64,000 nt of DNA, from assembly GCA_038503035.1 (NCBI GenBank), contig JAVSML010024717.1:248001-312000 (forward strand). The letters run 5' to 3'. The stretch is from Crocodylus rhombifer. Its lineage: Eukaryota; Chordata; Crocodylia; Crocodylidae. The notes below the pieces were generated by a model that made no database searches, was not told the DNA's origin, and saw only the letters and a list, made by a program, of their open reading frames with translations. The position numbers and the translations under genes are program-made. Positions 35,506 through 47,069 of this stretch are shown piece after piece (position 1 is the stretch's first letter; every line of letters starts with the position of its first letter).

Positions 35506-36716
35506 TGTAGCAGGGACCTGGCCTGGCCCCACAATTACTGGGGTGATGACCACTGGGGTGTGCTGGCCCACAAGATCCTGGGACATTCCAATGGCCAGCA
35601 ACAAGCCCATGGGCAGGCAAGACACTCCCTGCATGCTTCTGCCTCCTCCCCAGGCAGGGCAGGGCAGGGCAGGGCAGGGAGGCAGCAGGAGATGCAGTTT
35701 CTATATGCTCATCCCCTGAGCAGAGCTGGAAGCAGGAAACCAAGCTCCACCTGGTCCCAAAGTCTGACTGAGGCCAGGAGTAAGTGGCCAGCATGCCTGG
35801 CACCACCTAGAGCTGGGAGGCTGCAGGTGCAGCCAATTATAAGCCCTGCAAGGGCTCTTAGTATCTGGCTGCTCTGCAGGGCATGTAGGGGCAGGCATGT
35901 GTCCAGGTTAGCTCTGGAACTTCCCTCGCAGTGCAGCACCAGCCCCAAGGAAGGGGAGGTGCTGGCATAGGCAGCAGGCCATATTGTTTCCCTCCATGAA
36001 AGCCAAAGACACCTTACTTGAAACTGACTAGGCACTGGCTCCCACATCAGGAACCTGACCACTCTGTGAAGACCAAGTACCTGCAAAGGCATCATAGGGT
36101 TTATAATGTCTGTGGACCCAACTACATACAGGAGTGGGTCTGATACAGGCCCTTCTTGTGAACCAAGCTCATGACTGGGAGGCAAACCCTAAGGAGCCTA
36201 GCCACCCAAGAAGAAGGTGCATATAAACTATAAGGCCAAAGTTCAGACTGTAAATGGACAATGGCCATCCTTCTTTATGTTGTAGTTCTTTATTAATGCT
36301 GATGTGATATAGGCATCACTGGCAGTAAACACTTGCCAAGATAACAGGGCTTGGTCAGCCCACGTTGACCCAAGATCCTTCTGTTTTTTCTTTCTGAGAT
36401 GGACCTTTTCTTCCATTATGTGAAGATAGGCACCATGGGGACCAGGTGCCTACCCTGATCACAGCACAGAAACATCTGAGTGGAAAGGGGTGGGGTGTAG
36501 GGGAGGTAAAGCCCCATAGAAGATGCCCAGGCACTGAGACCTGCGCCCTTCTCAACAAGCCCCACTATGGTCAGGTACTACCTCCTGATATCATTTTCCA
36601 TTTAATATCAAGTTGTGGCAGGCAGGATATAAAAACAAAGGGGGTGAGAACGCCCATTGAAAGTGTGGCACCTGGGCCTCAGCCCAGTGTGGCTCTTTAG
36701 CCCAAGCCCCACTACA
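35506..36716. mobile_element. Candidate LTR or TIR element, unclassified
   Basis: The segment begins TGTAGCAGGGACC and ends GGGGCTACA-like (cccactaca at 36716). The inverted ends TGTAG/CTACA fit an LTR, but the flanks attac and gtcat do not match as a target duplication. It contains 'aattataagccctgcaagggctc' (about 35835), a promoter-like TATA context, and 'ggatataaaaac' (about 36628). A pentanucleotide array (gggca)n lies at 35652-35680. It has two moderately long frames (136 aa plus, 158 aa minus) that overlap each other and resemble nothing known. Confidence 0.35.
35652..35680 (+). repeat. (GGGCA)n microsatellite
   Basis: About five tandem copies of the pentamer cagggcaggg..., within GC-rich DNA. 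Confidence 0.9.
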
Positions 36717-36859
36717 GTCATATACAGCCCTTGCTTAAAGATCAGGAACATAAAGGATTAATGTTAAGAACAAAAGGCTACATTCAATCCTTATCTTGAA
36801 AGCAGCATAGGAGAAAACTGGGCAGTGGAATGGCTCAAGTCATAATCTGCATGCTCGTT

Positions 36860-39012
36860 TCCTTCTGCTTTGGGCATACCTGCTCACAAACAGGGAAGAA
36901 TTGGTGGGGGATGTAGAAATGGATGGCAAGTTGGGCATCAGTGACCATGAGATGATTGAGCTCAGAATCCTGACAAAAGGAAGAAAGAAGAGCAGCAGAG
37001 TATGGACCCTGAACTTCTGACAAGCAGACTTTGATTCCCTCAGGGAACTGATGGGCAGGATCCCCTAGGAGGCCAGTCTTAGGGGAAAATGACTCCAGGA
37101 GAGCTTGGCTGTGTTGTAAGAAACCTTACTGAGGGTGCAGGAACAAAGATCCCACTGTGCAGGAAGCCATGTGGGAAGCGACCAGCTTGGCTTAGCAGAG
37201 AACTCCTTAGTGAGCTTAAACACAAAAAGGAAGCTTACAAGTGAAAGCTTGGACAAAAAAATTGGGAGGAATATTAAAATAATACTCAAGCATGCAGGGA
37301 TGAAATCAGGAAGGCCAAAGTACAATTGAAGTTGCAGCTTTCAAGGGGTGTGAAGGATCACAAGGGATTCTACAAGTATATTAACAAGAGGAAGGTCATG
37401 GACAGTGTGTGTCCCTTGCTGAATGGGGGAGGCAACCTAGTGGCAAATGAGGAAAAGGCTTAAGTACTCAATGCCTTTTTTCACTTCAGTCTTCACAGGC
37501 AAGGTCAGCTCCCAGACTGCTGCACTGGGCAGCACAGTTTGGGGAGAAGGTGAGCAGCTTTCAGTGGTGAAAAAACAGGTTAACTGCATGTGTGCAAGTC
37601 CATGGGGCTTGATACAATGCATCTGAGGGAATTGGCTGATGTGATTGCAGAGCCACTGGCCATTATCTTTGAAAACTTGTGGCAACTGGGGGAGGTCCTG
37701 GCCCATCTTTAAAAAAGGGAAGAAGGAAGATCCAGGGAACTGCAGACCAGTCAGCCTCACCTCACTCCCTGGAAAAATCATGGAGCAGATCCTCAAGGAA
37801 TCCATTTCTAAGCACTTGGAGGAGAAGAATGTGATTAGGAACAGTCACCCTGGATTCACCAAGGGCAAGTTATGCCTGACCAACCCGATTGCCTTCTATG
37901 CTGAGATAACTGGTTCTGTGGATGCAAGGGAAAGCAGTGGAAATAATATACCTTGCTTGACCTTAATGAGGCTTTTAATACCATCTCCCACACCATTCTT
38001 GCAAACAAGCTAAGGAAGTATGGGTTGGATGAATGTGCTCAACAGGTGGTACTCAATGGCTCAAGGTCTAGTTGGCAGCTGGTATCAGGTGGAGTGCCTC
38101 AGGAACCAGTTTTGTTCAATATCTTCATTAACAATCTGGAAAATGAGATGGAATGCACCTTCAGCACGTTTGCGGATGACACCAAGCTGAGGGGAGAGAG
38201 TGGAGTGTAGCTGGAGGATAGGGCTAGGATTCAGTGACCTAGATAAATTGGAGGATTGGCCCAAAAGAAATCTCATGAGGTTCAATAAGGACAAGTACAA
38301 AGTCCTGCACTTAGGATAGTAGAATCCCACACACTGTTACAGCTTGGGGACTGACTGGATAAGCAGCCGTTCTGCAGAAAAGGACCTGTGGTTTACAGTG
38401 GACGATAGGTTGGCTATGAGTCAGCAGTGTGCCCTTGTTGCCAAGAAAGCTAACAACATACTGGGCTGCATTAGTAAGAGTGCTGCCAGCAGACTTAGGG
38501 AAGTAATTTTTCTCCTCTATTCTGCACTGATGAGGCCACATCTGGAGTACTGTGTCCAGTTTTGGGCCCCCCACTATAGAAACAGAGGACAAAAATGGTT
38601 TGGGGGCTGGGACATATGACTTACAAGGAGAGGCCGAGTGAATTGGGTTTATTTGGCCTGGAGAAGAGAAGACAGAGGGGATTTGATAACAGCCTTTAAC
38701 TACCTAATGGGTGGTTCCAAAGAGGATGGAACTAGACTGTTCCCAGTGGTGGCAGATGACAGAACAAAGAGCAATGGTCTCGAGTTGCAGCAAGGGAGGT
38801 TTAGGTTGGATATTCGAAAAAGCTCTCTCACTAGGAGGGTGGTGAGGCACTGGAACAGGTTACCTAGAGAACCAGTGTTTAAAAACCTTCTTGACAAAGC
38901 CCTGACTGGAATGATATAATTGGGGATGGTCCTGCTTTGAGCACAGGGTTGGACTAGATGATCTTCTGAGGTCCCTTCCCACCCTAATTTTCTATGATTC
39001 TACAGTTCTATG
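36860..39012 (+). mobile_element. CR1 LINE, endonuclease C-terminus through RT and 3' tail
   Basis: The longest CR1 here, about 2.15 kb. It starts inside the APE-type endonuclease: TNREELVGD-like near 36888, then SDHEMIELRI near 36945, where SDH is a catalytic endonuclease motif. The linker region follows and then the RT: HWPLSLKTCGNWG (37650), FKKGKKEDPGNCRPVSLTSL and MEQILKESISKHLEEKN (37700-37830), the palm A relic [13 protein letters not shown] (37955), FADDTKL (38168) and RPHLEYCVQFWAPHYRN (38535-38580). The C-terminal block [10 protein letters not shown] is near 38843. The tail 'ctatgattctacagttctatgactctac' ends near 39012. Frameshifts and stops are numerous, so it is inactive. It parallels the copy at 32.7 kb. 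Confidence 0.92.
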
Positions 39013-41014
39013 ACTCTACCTGGACAAGCCCAAAACCTAGTGCAGCACACATGCCCCAGAATGGAAGCAAAGCTGTCTTAGCTAGCATTTCAAAGGGAAA
39101 AGGTTTAGAGCAAGTTACGTTCCCCCTGCAATCCATGCACATTTGTATATGGAAAACAAACTTAGTGAACACTTGGAGGTGTCTTTCCTACTTGCCTTTC
39201 TACTCACAGCATAGGTAGCTGACACAGAATGTGGCACAATTTGTTCCATTCATGTCTTCAGAGACGCATAGGTTTGGCCAGAAATATTCCTATGAGTTTG
39301 TTTGGTACCAGGGCAAAGCCTTCTTTTGTCCTCGTCTAAAAGTTTTCTTTCTCAGTGCTGATGTGAAATGAGCTGTGTGGCAGCTGGCTGCCAGCTCAGA
39401 AGAGGCTGGAGCTTTGATATGTAACTTATGAAATGTTTTTGCACTAGAGAGATTATAAATATTTAATATTTTGGATGCACATTGCATGTTGAGTGACTTA
39501 TATTCACATGAGACAGAGTGGCTCTCTATTTAGGACTAGGGTTTAAAGTTAAAAGACCTAGATTCTGTTCCTAACACAACACTAACTGATTGAGAGACAC
39601 TTAATACTCTTCAGTTCACTTGCCCATTAAATGGCTAATTTATCAGCTTTTATTAATTACCTAGAAGTATGAATGAAAGGATCTACTAACTGCTAATTGT
39701 TATCCCTCAGGGATAAATAATCCAGTTTTTACAACATGTTCTTGTATATCATTACCTGCTCTTATTTTTCCACATTCTTTTCACATAGCTGTATACAATT
39801 GACTCTTATAACATTTAATTATTGTATTTAAAGTCACTTCATTTGAATCTGGGTGGCATGATGAGGGCTAGGTAAGAAATCCAAACAATCACGTGAAATT
39901 CCGTATTTTCCCATAAAACATTCCGACCAAACAATTAAGCTGTGTGGCTAAGTGAATATAGTGTGTTCTTGCTCACATTGAAGTCTATAGCAACAAATGT
40001 GAGTGACAGCTGCTGCTAAGAGAAATGGAAGACTCTTTGAGACAGTATAATACCCTGAAGTCACTTTTTCATATATATAGTGGAATTGGATGCCTCATCT
40101 GGCATTGAACTGTGTTGCGGAAATAAATGTATACAAATCTATAGGAAAACCAGTGGCCCACATCCCATCTTGGCACAGAATCTAAATCCTGTTCCACCCC
40201 TTCTGTAACCATAAAACCATTAAGGCATCTTGATGGCTTGTGTATCCCTCTCTTGGCCTGGGAAAATTCCTAGCTTTAAATAGCCACACAGGCTCAGAAA
40301 CATGTCACCTAAGTGGCACTTGGAACTGGATGGCAACAGATCCTTCCATCTGAGAGGTTTATAAGTCCCTGATTCTTTAATCTGATAAAAAAATCACCGG
40401 AAGCAATGGGGTATGGGAGAGCTCTTTGCCTAGTGGCCTATTTCTCAGGACTTGCTGTGGAAATGGGAAACATGGGTTTGAAATTTGAGGTTTGAACTCA
40501 CATTCCAGGAATTTTCCAAACCAGTAGGCAGGATTAAGGGCATCTTCCTCCTGAAGCTGGGCCACTAGGTAGAAAGAAATAAAGAAAAACATGCACGAGG
40601 AAGTCTGATTCTGTAGCCCAGTGAAAATAACACTCACCTGAGAGTGAACATTTGTTTCTACTCACAGTATCATTTATGCATTTTTTTTTTTTGCATTCAT
40701 AGTCATTGGATAACATAATTCCTGGGAAATGCAAGACATGGTTTGTGGAGCCCAAAACCCAGGTCTCCGTGTCCTAATCCCCATAACTGATCACTGCCCG
40801 AAGCCTTAGGGAACTGAACAAAAGGTGAAGACATAGTCCTTCCCTTCACCCCCCAGGCCCTTTCCCCCATCCAGGTGTGCTTTTCTGATACATGGTTTCA
40901 GAGACACATCTCCTCTCCAAGCAAGATGGAAACATGAGGGATGTGCATAAAGCTGCTTAGTGAAAAAAACTGAAGAGGTATACATCTCCCTAGGTGGAAT
41001 AGGAATGTGCTCCT
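39013..41014. other. No gene recognised; possible MIR relic at 39525-39640
   Basis: Mostly unique-looking sequence. At 39525-39640 the order 'agacctagattctgttcctaacacaac', 'gagagacacttaat', 'cacttgcccattaaatgg' follows the layout of an ancient MIR SINE (tRNA-like head, core, and LINE-like tail ending in taaaatgg). This is by eye and weak. A T12-type run occurs near 40680. Confidence 0.4.
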
Positions 41015-41017
41015 TAA

Positions 41018-41761
41018 GGCTAGGGACAGACATTACACAAACTGATTTAAGTGATCAGAAACTGGTTTATACCTGTGACAGAACAGATATTCAGTACACA
41101 GAAACCAGTTTGAGAATGGCTGAAACCAGTTTGAGATAAACCTGGTTGAATATAGTATCAGACTTAACTGATTTGGCTCATACTGGTTTATGCAATGTCT
41201 GTCCCAGACCCCTTGCTGGTTTAAGATAAACCAGACACACAACATGCTCTCTGGGCTGGGCAGAGCTGTCTGCTTCACAGCAGGGCTGGCCCCACCCCTC
41301 TGCTTCCTGGCTGCCACTCCAGAGACTGTGGGCTGCTTCCCTGCTTCCCTCATCACTCCCTGCTAAGCAGGAATTCCCTCCATGTATTAGCTAGCAGACC
41401 ACATGCTGGTTATGACCCATGCTGAATCAACAAGTAGAATCAACAGGCAGAATCAACAGGTACCTGGTAACTCCCCTCTGTTGTTTTCTTAACTGGGTAA
41501 TAAACACTGTTATCAATTCCCTGCTGAGCTAATCAGAGCATCCTGCTGGGGCCTGGCCATCCCCCCTCAGCTCCATGCTGTGGAAGGAAGGGAAGGCTGC
41601 TTTAGCGCCCCCTGGCTTCTAGCCTGAGCCACTGCAGCCATGTGCCTGCATTTCTGGGATGTCTGTCTGGTTACAAAACTGATTTAGCTTAGCCAGGTTA
41701 GACTAACCTGCAGAGATTGAATCAATTCAGGCTCAGGCTTTTTTAATGTCTGTCCCTAGCC
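41018..41761. mobile_element. Harbinger-like MITE, copy 2 of 4
   Basis: The best-preserved family member, 744 bp. Left end GGCTAGGGACAGACATT; right end, reverse-complemented, GGCTAGGGACAGACATT: 17 identical bases. It is flanked by TAA at 41015-41017 and 41762-41764. The left half carries repeated aaactggtttat/aaaccagttt words and the right end gagcctgaattgattcaa. Its orientation is reversed relative to copy 1. It is non-coding. Confidence 0.85.
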
Positions 41762-42100
41762 TAAGGGAGATGAGTACTTACTGAGTTAGTGGCAGCAAAA
41801 ACGTGGATGGCCAAAAACTGAAGTAGGATCTGGGATGGTTTGCAATGCAGCCAACTTGCCTTCAAAAGTCAACAAAAAGAAACATGATCCAGGCAATCAG
41901 ACAGGGGGGTCAACTGATACCTTTTTAAGAAAACTAGTCTGTTTAACCACTATAAAAGGACAGAGGAATCACGGAGGGACACAGACAGAACTAGCAAAGG
42001 GGTTCAGGGTAGCAAAGGTTATACTGAAAGGACCTAAAGGCAGCATTTCCTGTTTATAGGAAGGAGGTCAGTGCAGTTAGAAGACTTCCTTTATGTAACA

Positions 42101-42305
42101 TCATAGGAAAGTAGAGCTAAAAGGGACCTCATAAGTCCAGCCCCCTGCTCAAGGCAGGATCATTCCAATCTAAACCATCCCAGTATCTCTTTTGTTTTTG
42201 AAAATTTCCAGGAATGGAGATTCCACAACTTCTCTAGGTAGCTTGTTCCAATGCTTGACTATTCTCATAATCAGAAAGTTCTTTCTAATCTTAGGCAATT
42301 ATGGA
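42101..42305 (-). mobile_element. CR1 LINE 3' terminus, short antisense fragment
   Basis: On the minus strand the sequence ends with 'ccctttta...ctttcctatgat', and upstream contains the reverse of 'ccccctgctcaaggcaggatcattcc' and 'aacttctctaggtagcttgttcca', the typical end of CR1 ORF2 plus a short UTR. It is a different tail subfamily from the copy at 3.96 kb. It is truncated to about 205 bp. Confidence 0.7.
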
Positions 42306-42539
42306 CTTAGGCAATTGTTAGTAGTGGCGATTTAGTGAGTACCAAAAAGTTCACTGAGTACCTCATAAGCACATAAGAGGAGAATAAAGCCTGTGCCCCA
42401 AAATGCTTACATTAGGATTTGTATAAGCTATATTGTATGATAGCAAAACCTTCTGGGGTGTGGGCAAGGAGCGTAAAAGAGAATAACAAGTGACAGTGCA
42501 ATACGCAGGGTTGCAATGTCCCACTGTGATCATTCAGGT

Positions 42540-42585
<46 letters not shown>

Positions 42586-43949
42586 GCGCATGCGTGCACA
42601 CATTTAATGCAATCACACGGACTCTATCTTAATGTTTGTTCTCATATATTTTTGCCTGTTTCTTTTAAATCTCGCCTTAATTCACACTTTACTTGTGGCA
42701 TTGTATATGAAAAAGCAAATGCCTGTCATTGCACATAGAGAAATGTTTGCCAACTTGTTCAGCAAATACTTGAACTTGTGTGGGCCCACATAAAAGTTGT
42801 TCTAGTGAGAAGGGTAGTTTTAGGGTCCTCTTGCCTTTTTCCCAGTTTGCTTTAAAATGTAATAACAGCTCAACATTCCATCACAAACAAACCTTTTCCT
42901 GTGGCAATCTTATTGAAATATTTCTTTTCAAGTATTCACTGATACCACCAGTAAGCACTGTGCTGCTCTCCTAAGAATAGCAAGTAGGATGCCTCTCAAA
43001 GTGCATCAGTAATAAAAGGTCACCTCCAAAGCTCATTTGCATTTTAAGTCCCTGAAGTATTAACATGGGATCCTTTTAGCTGAAACATTCACAACTGGCA
43101 TCCTGTAAATTCATTTATCTCCCAAAATACTATTCTGCTTCTCACAGTGAGGTGTTGTATTCACAACAGTGTGACTGTTTTCAGAGGTGTAGAACTGTTA
43201 TTACTTGTCTCTTAAACATGAACATCAGTTAAGAATATAGAGGTGCACCAGTGGGAAATAACACTAGGAGGCATAAAGTGCCTATGATCTCTTTTATCAG
43301 TATTACTATATTACTAGTAAGATACTAGTTGCAGAGGTCTTCTTGAGGCGTGGGAGCCAATTCAATAGCTCCTAAGCAACTTGATAACAGGAAGGATTTG
43401 TAATTTGAGTCATAGATTCAAGTTGTAATAAGGAGCATGAAAAAAAAAGGGTTTACTGTTGGGCAGGCATGAAGCCAGAGCTCCCTATCAGATTATTTTG
43501 GCATCTGAATTCCATACAAATGATCAGGAAACATTAACCAAAAGAGTTCTAAATGTATTTTAAATTTCTGTTCAACAGTTTTTCTAGGGTCTGACCCAAT
43601 TTCTTTTGAAAGTTTTTTTTTCCAATTAACTTCATTCACTATTGGATTGGAATCTATTAAATATTATTTTAGGACTCAGTACAATTTTGAAGCTGAAAAT
43701 GTAATCTTCATTATGAGGCTGCATCTTCTTGAAAATGGCATGATCTCCAAATCTGGAGAGATAGTCCAGTATTTTGAAAGATGCTGTAGTTAAAAGTGAT
43801 TCCCATGCACAGTCACTAAAAGGCTGTATAATGTATTTATTGATATTGCTTTCTATTAACAGTCTACAACAGCACTTGTCTATACTAAGTAAGCATGTAA
43901 TTTAGCACTATTGGCTATAGAGGCCATTGGCTACCTTTACTATCTTCAT
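42306..43949. other. No gene recognised outside the (TG)n array
   Basis: AT-rich DNA with the dinucleotide array at 42541-42600 as its only distinct structure. Confidence 0.5.
42541..42600 (+). repeat. (TG)n followed by alternating CG/CA tract
   Basis: About 17 TG dinucleotides run directly into 'cgcgcatgcgcgcgcatgcg'. The whole 60 bp is strictly alternating purine-pyrimidine, a sequence class known to adopt left-handed Z-DNA under supercoiling. It is likely polymorphic in length. Confidence 0.95.
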
Positions 43950-44885
43950 CTATTCCTGTCTATGGTGTGCCTTCATCTTCCAATCAACTGCATTTAATTT
44001 CTGTAGGTCTGACCATGTTCACCTAGTCATCCAGGTAGCCTCATCCCCTCTAGTATCCCAAGAAGCACTTTCTCTGAGGTCCAGATTGCTTCTATTCTTT
44101 GATGTGGCCCAGGCACTGTAGTTACCCTCCTCTGATATCCTGTCAGGGTTCATGGGTGACTGGTGCCACCTTAGTCAGGAGGGGGCACATCATGCCCCCC
44201 AGCAACAAGTTAGCAACCAGGGGGGTCCCCCCATGGCCAATCTCACTGATGCTTCATCCACTGCCTAGCCAGCACTCGCAGGGGGAGATGCACTGCTGCT
44301 TCCGCCTGCCCCCCGCTCCCATCATTTAAGCAGGGAGTGTGGCCTGTGCACCAGCACTCTCGGGGGTGCATGTGCACCCCCTATGCATTGCCACTGTCAG
44401 GTTTGGCTCTCTGTACAATTGATACAACTCATTATTTATTACTATGCACCATTCTTGTGTCATGGTATCATACCATGCACCAAAGATTTTGCATAGAATC
44501 TTCCTCTCAGCATCATCTAGTTGCATCTCATTTGGTTGTGAGAGAACACAGGTTTGACTGCCATCGGTTGCACATGGCCTGATCATGATTTTATAGATCT
44601 GAGATTTAATTTTTCTCCAGATGAACTTGGATGACAGGAGCTTCTGCAATACAAAGTAGGCTCTATTTTCTGCTACTATCCTTCCTTTAATTCCTTTATA
44701 TTACCAGTTTGTGGTATGATAGAACCTAAATACTTTGAGTGGGTCATTTATTTAAAATTTGTGTTGTTTACTGTTATGTGAATTTACCTGATTTACTGCT
44801 GTCTTATTCACCAGCAAATACGATGTTTTATTCATATTCACTTGTAATTTATATATATATATTTGCAGTCAAAAAGCTTCATGTG
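43950..44885 (-). mobile_element. RTE-type LINE, 3' end of ORF2, interrupted by a MITE
   Basis: On the minus strand the translation shows the RTE RT C-terminal region: NRAYFVLQKLLSSKFIWRKI (about 44680-44620), SQIYKIMIRPCATDGSQT (44610-44550), ERKILCKIFGAWY (44510-44470) and NELYQLYREPNLTV (44440-44397). It resumes on the far side of the MITE with SEKVLLGILEGMR (about 44075) and DLQKLNAVDWKMKAHHRQE, ending at the stop at 43950. The order and motifs match RTE/BovB-like elements. Stops and frameshifts show decay. Confidence 0.82.
44151..44396. mobile_element. hAT MITE inserted in the RTE LINE
   Basis: A 246-bp element whose minus-strand end reads CAGTGGCAATGCATAGGGGGT, like the CAGTGGCxTAG...GGGGG ends of reptile hAT MITEs. 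The 8-bp flanks tcagggtt (44143-44150) and tcaggttt (44397-44404) match at 7 of 8. RTE coding homology on both sides confirms that this is an insertion. Both ends carry subterminal hairpins of the type gggggtgcatgtgcaccccc. Confidence 0.8.
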
Positions 44886-44968
44886 TGTACTTTAAAATAA
44901 ATGAGTCTGGATGGCTTATTGTCATTAGAAGTTGAATAATAAATCATAAGTTACAAGGGGTCACAAAG

Positions 44969-45061
44969 AAATTACAAGTGAACATGAATAAAATGTCATA
45001 TTTGCTGGTAAATAAGACAGCAGTAAATCAGGTGAATTCACATAAAAATAAACAACACAAA
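44969..45061 (+). repeat. Inverted copy of RTE ORF2 segment
   Basis: These 93 bp repeat, in opposite orientation, the RTE segment at 44757-44850. They encode LQVNMNKMSYLLVNKTAVNQ on the plus strand, versus the same RTE block on the minus strand. About 118 bp separate the two arms. Confidence 0.85.
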
Positions 45062-45163
45062 TATATATATAATTTCCAATAATATATATTATTGGAGACA
45101 ATGCCTAACAGTCAGTAGAAAAGGTCCTTTGTAAAAGCTATACATCAAATGTAAATGGATATA

Positions 45164-46012
45164 GGCAATGCCTGCTTAGCACTTTTAATTGGTTCTAAAA
45201 AAATCCAGCATTAAGCGGAACCGTGCTAAACCCATTTTCCTATAGAAATTAATGTAAAAAAATATAATTGGCTCCATCGCTTATTGCCACCCTCCCCTCC
45301 CCACCCATCCACGAGCCACTCTGGCACCACCTGCTGGGCCAGACCCCGTGCTCCTGCCATGTCACCCCGGGCCATGCTGGCCCTAACCCCACAGTCCTGC
45401 TGACCCACTGGCCCTGGCCCCAGCCACTGACCTGGGCCCCACACTCCTGCTGCTCTATCAGCCCAGACCCTGCACCACTCCACCAACCTGGGTCCCATGC
45501 TCCTGCTGCCCCACCGGCCCAGGCCCTACATTTACACCCCCCACCCACCTGAGCCCCATGCTCACACCCCCCACCTGACCCTTCTCACCATCACCGCTGC
45601 TCATCCCCACTCACCCACCAGCTGTTCCAGCACCACATGCCAGAGTGGGCCCCATGCTCCTGCCACCCCATCCTGGGCCCTGCTGGCCCTGGCCCCAGTC
45701 ACTGGCCTGGGATCCACACTCACACCCCCTGCCCACTCCCCTCTCCTCACTGGCACTGCTGCTGCCACCACTCCTTCCCACCCACTCCAGCACCATGCGC
45801 CAGGATGGACCTCACACTCCTGCTGCCCTGCCCTGGGCCCCCATCAGCACTCACCACTGACTTGACAACGATGACGTCACCAACAATGACGAAAACACTT
45901 CTCTGCACCCTTGCACTCAGCGTTTTGGTGAAACACACTAAGCACTAAGTGAAACCAGCTAGGTATTTTAAATGAGCACTATAGTGAAGCTGCAGTAAGT
46001 GGGGGTTGCCTG
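45164..46012. mobile_element. Mariner/Tigger-like element with GC-rich repetitive core
   Basis: The left end GGCAATGCCTGCTTAGCACTTTT and reverse-complemented right end CAGGCAACCCCCACTTACTGC resemble Tigger-type termini. TA dinucleotides flank both sides (45162 and 46013). Subterminal zones repeat 'cactaagcactaagtgaaacc/agcattaagcggaaccgtgctaaa'. The core (about 45290-45860) is C-rich and built from imperfect repeats of a 'cccatgctcctgccaccccaccggccctggcccc' theme, producing long spurious proline-rich frames. No transposase is visible. Confidence 0.6.
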
Positions 46013-46411
46013 TATTCAAAACAAAAAAACAGCAAACACTGAAGTGTCCAAAAAATTAAATACTATGATTGCTACCATATATCAGGGATTGATCATGCAA
46101 ATCTTTGGGCCACATGAACACTTCTTACACATTAGTTTCAGTTAAGTAAATGATATTTCTCTAGTGAGAAGAAGTTTGTAGGAACAGACCTCTGAGACTG
46201 ACTCTTAAGAAAAAAGAGGGCATGTATGTTTTTTCTCATATAGTTTTGTCTTGTTTCCAATATGTTATCATTTCACTTGTGAATTTTGTTGAAAAATGGT
46301 GGCCCCACGATTCCAAATTAAAACTAAAGCCTATAACCATGTAGTTATTGGGTATCATTTCCTCCTCTTCTTTCTTTGTTCCTTTCTTTCCAAATGCATG
46401 ATTAGAATCAG

Positions 46412-46780
46412 TGGGCATGTCTATACATGCATTTATGCTGGCTTAAATTCACTGCTTAGTAAATTACTGTGCAGTAAATGGGAATCAGCTGATATTTACA
46501 TGTGCAGGCATTAAAGCATATTAATGCTGTGTGGACTGACTTGAGACTAAAGTTAGTTCCAAGTCAGTCCACAAACACAGTATTACTGCACAGTAAGATG
46601 TCTATATGTGCATTATTGAGCAGTAATTAATTGGGTGTAAATTTGATACTTGCATGATGCAAGTTGGCATAAGTCACCAGATTCACTATGCTGTACAGGC
46701 TTGCACATGTAGATTCATACCTGTGTTGCACAGTAATTTTGTTTACTATGCAGTAAATGCACATGTGTAGATGTGCCCAG
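46412..46780. mobile_element. Non-autonomous DNA element, TGGGCACATCTACAC ends
   Basis: The left end TGGGCATGTCTATACATGCATTTA and reverse-complemented right end TGGGCACATCTACACATGTGCATTTA form a clear TIR of at least 24 bp. The interior has many 'actgtgcagtaa/gcacagtaa' words. It also holds an internal inverted pair, 'gtgtggactgacttg' and 'caagtcagtccac' (about 46530-46572). It is non-coding. The TSD is unresolved. Confidence 0.7.
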
Positions 46781-46784
46781 TAGG

Positions 46785-46975
46785 TGTGTATACACAAAAC
46801 ACTTTACTGAACAGTAAGCTAATCTACTGCACAGTAAAACATCACTATGTAACCATGTGCTGAACTACTGTGCAGTATAATAGGCTAATAAGCAGTAAAT
46901 CTACTACCTGTATATACAGGTAGATTTATTACACATTAGCTAATGCACAGTAACTCCCATGTAGAACCCGACCAG
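46785..46975. repeat. Related AT-rich repeat with CAGTAA words
   Basis: Directly beside the TIR element, this stretch repeats 'actgcacagtaaaac', 'tactgtgcagtat' and 'gcacagtaactcc', and has a small palindrome 'ctacctgtatatacaggtag' at 46905-46925. It is probably a relative or truncated copy of the neighbouring element. Confidence 0.45.
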
Positions 46976-47069
46976 GAGTAATTTGCTCCCAGTCAACCCA
47001 GGCAGTAGCGGGCCCCACTGTTGCCTGTCTAAGCCCCAGTGAGGCAGGGAGCTGTGTTGGCTGCAGAGG

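Noticed and set aside
35560..36185. Plus 136-codon and minus 158-codon frames
   Set aside because: They overlap each other in a GC-rich LTR-like segment and contain a microsatellite; no homology is recognisable.
45268..45948. Proline- and glycine-rich frames of up to 122 codons
   Set aside because: They are produced by C-rich repeats in the core of a DNA element on both strands and all frames, with no domain or start context.
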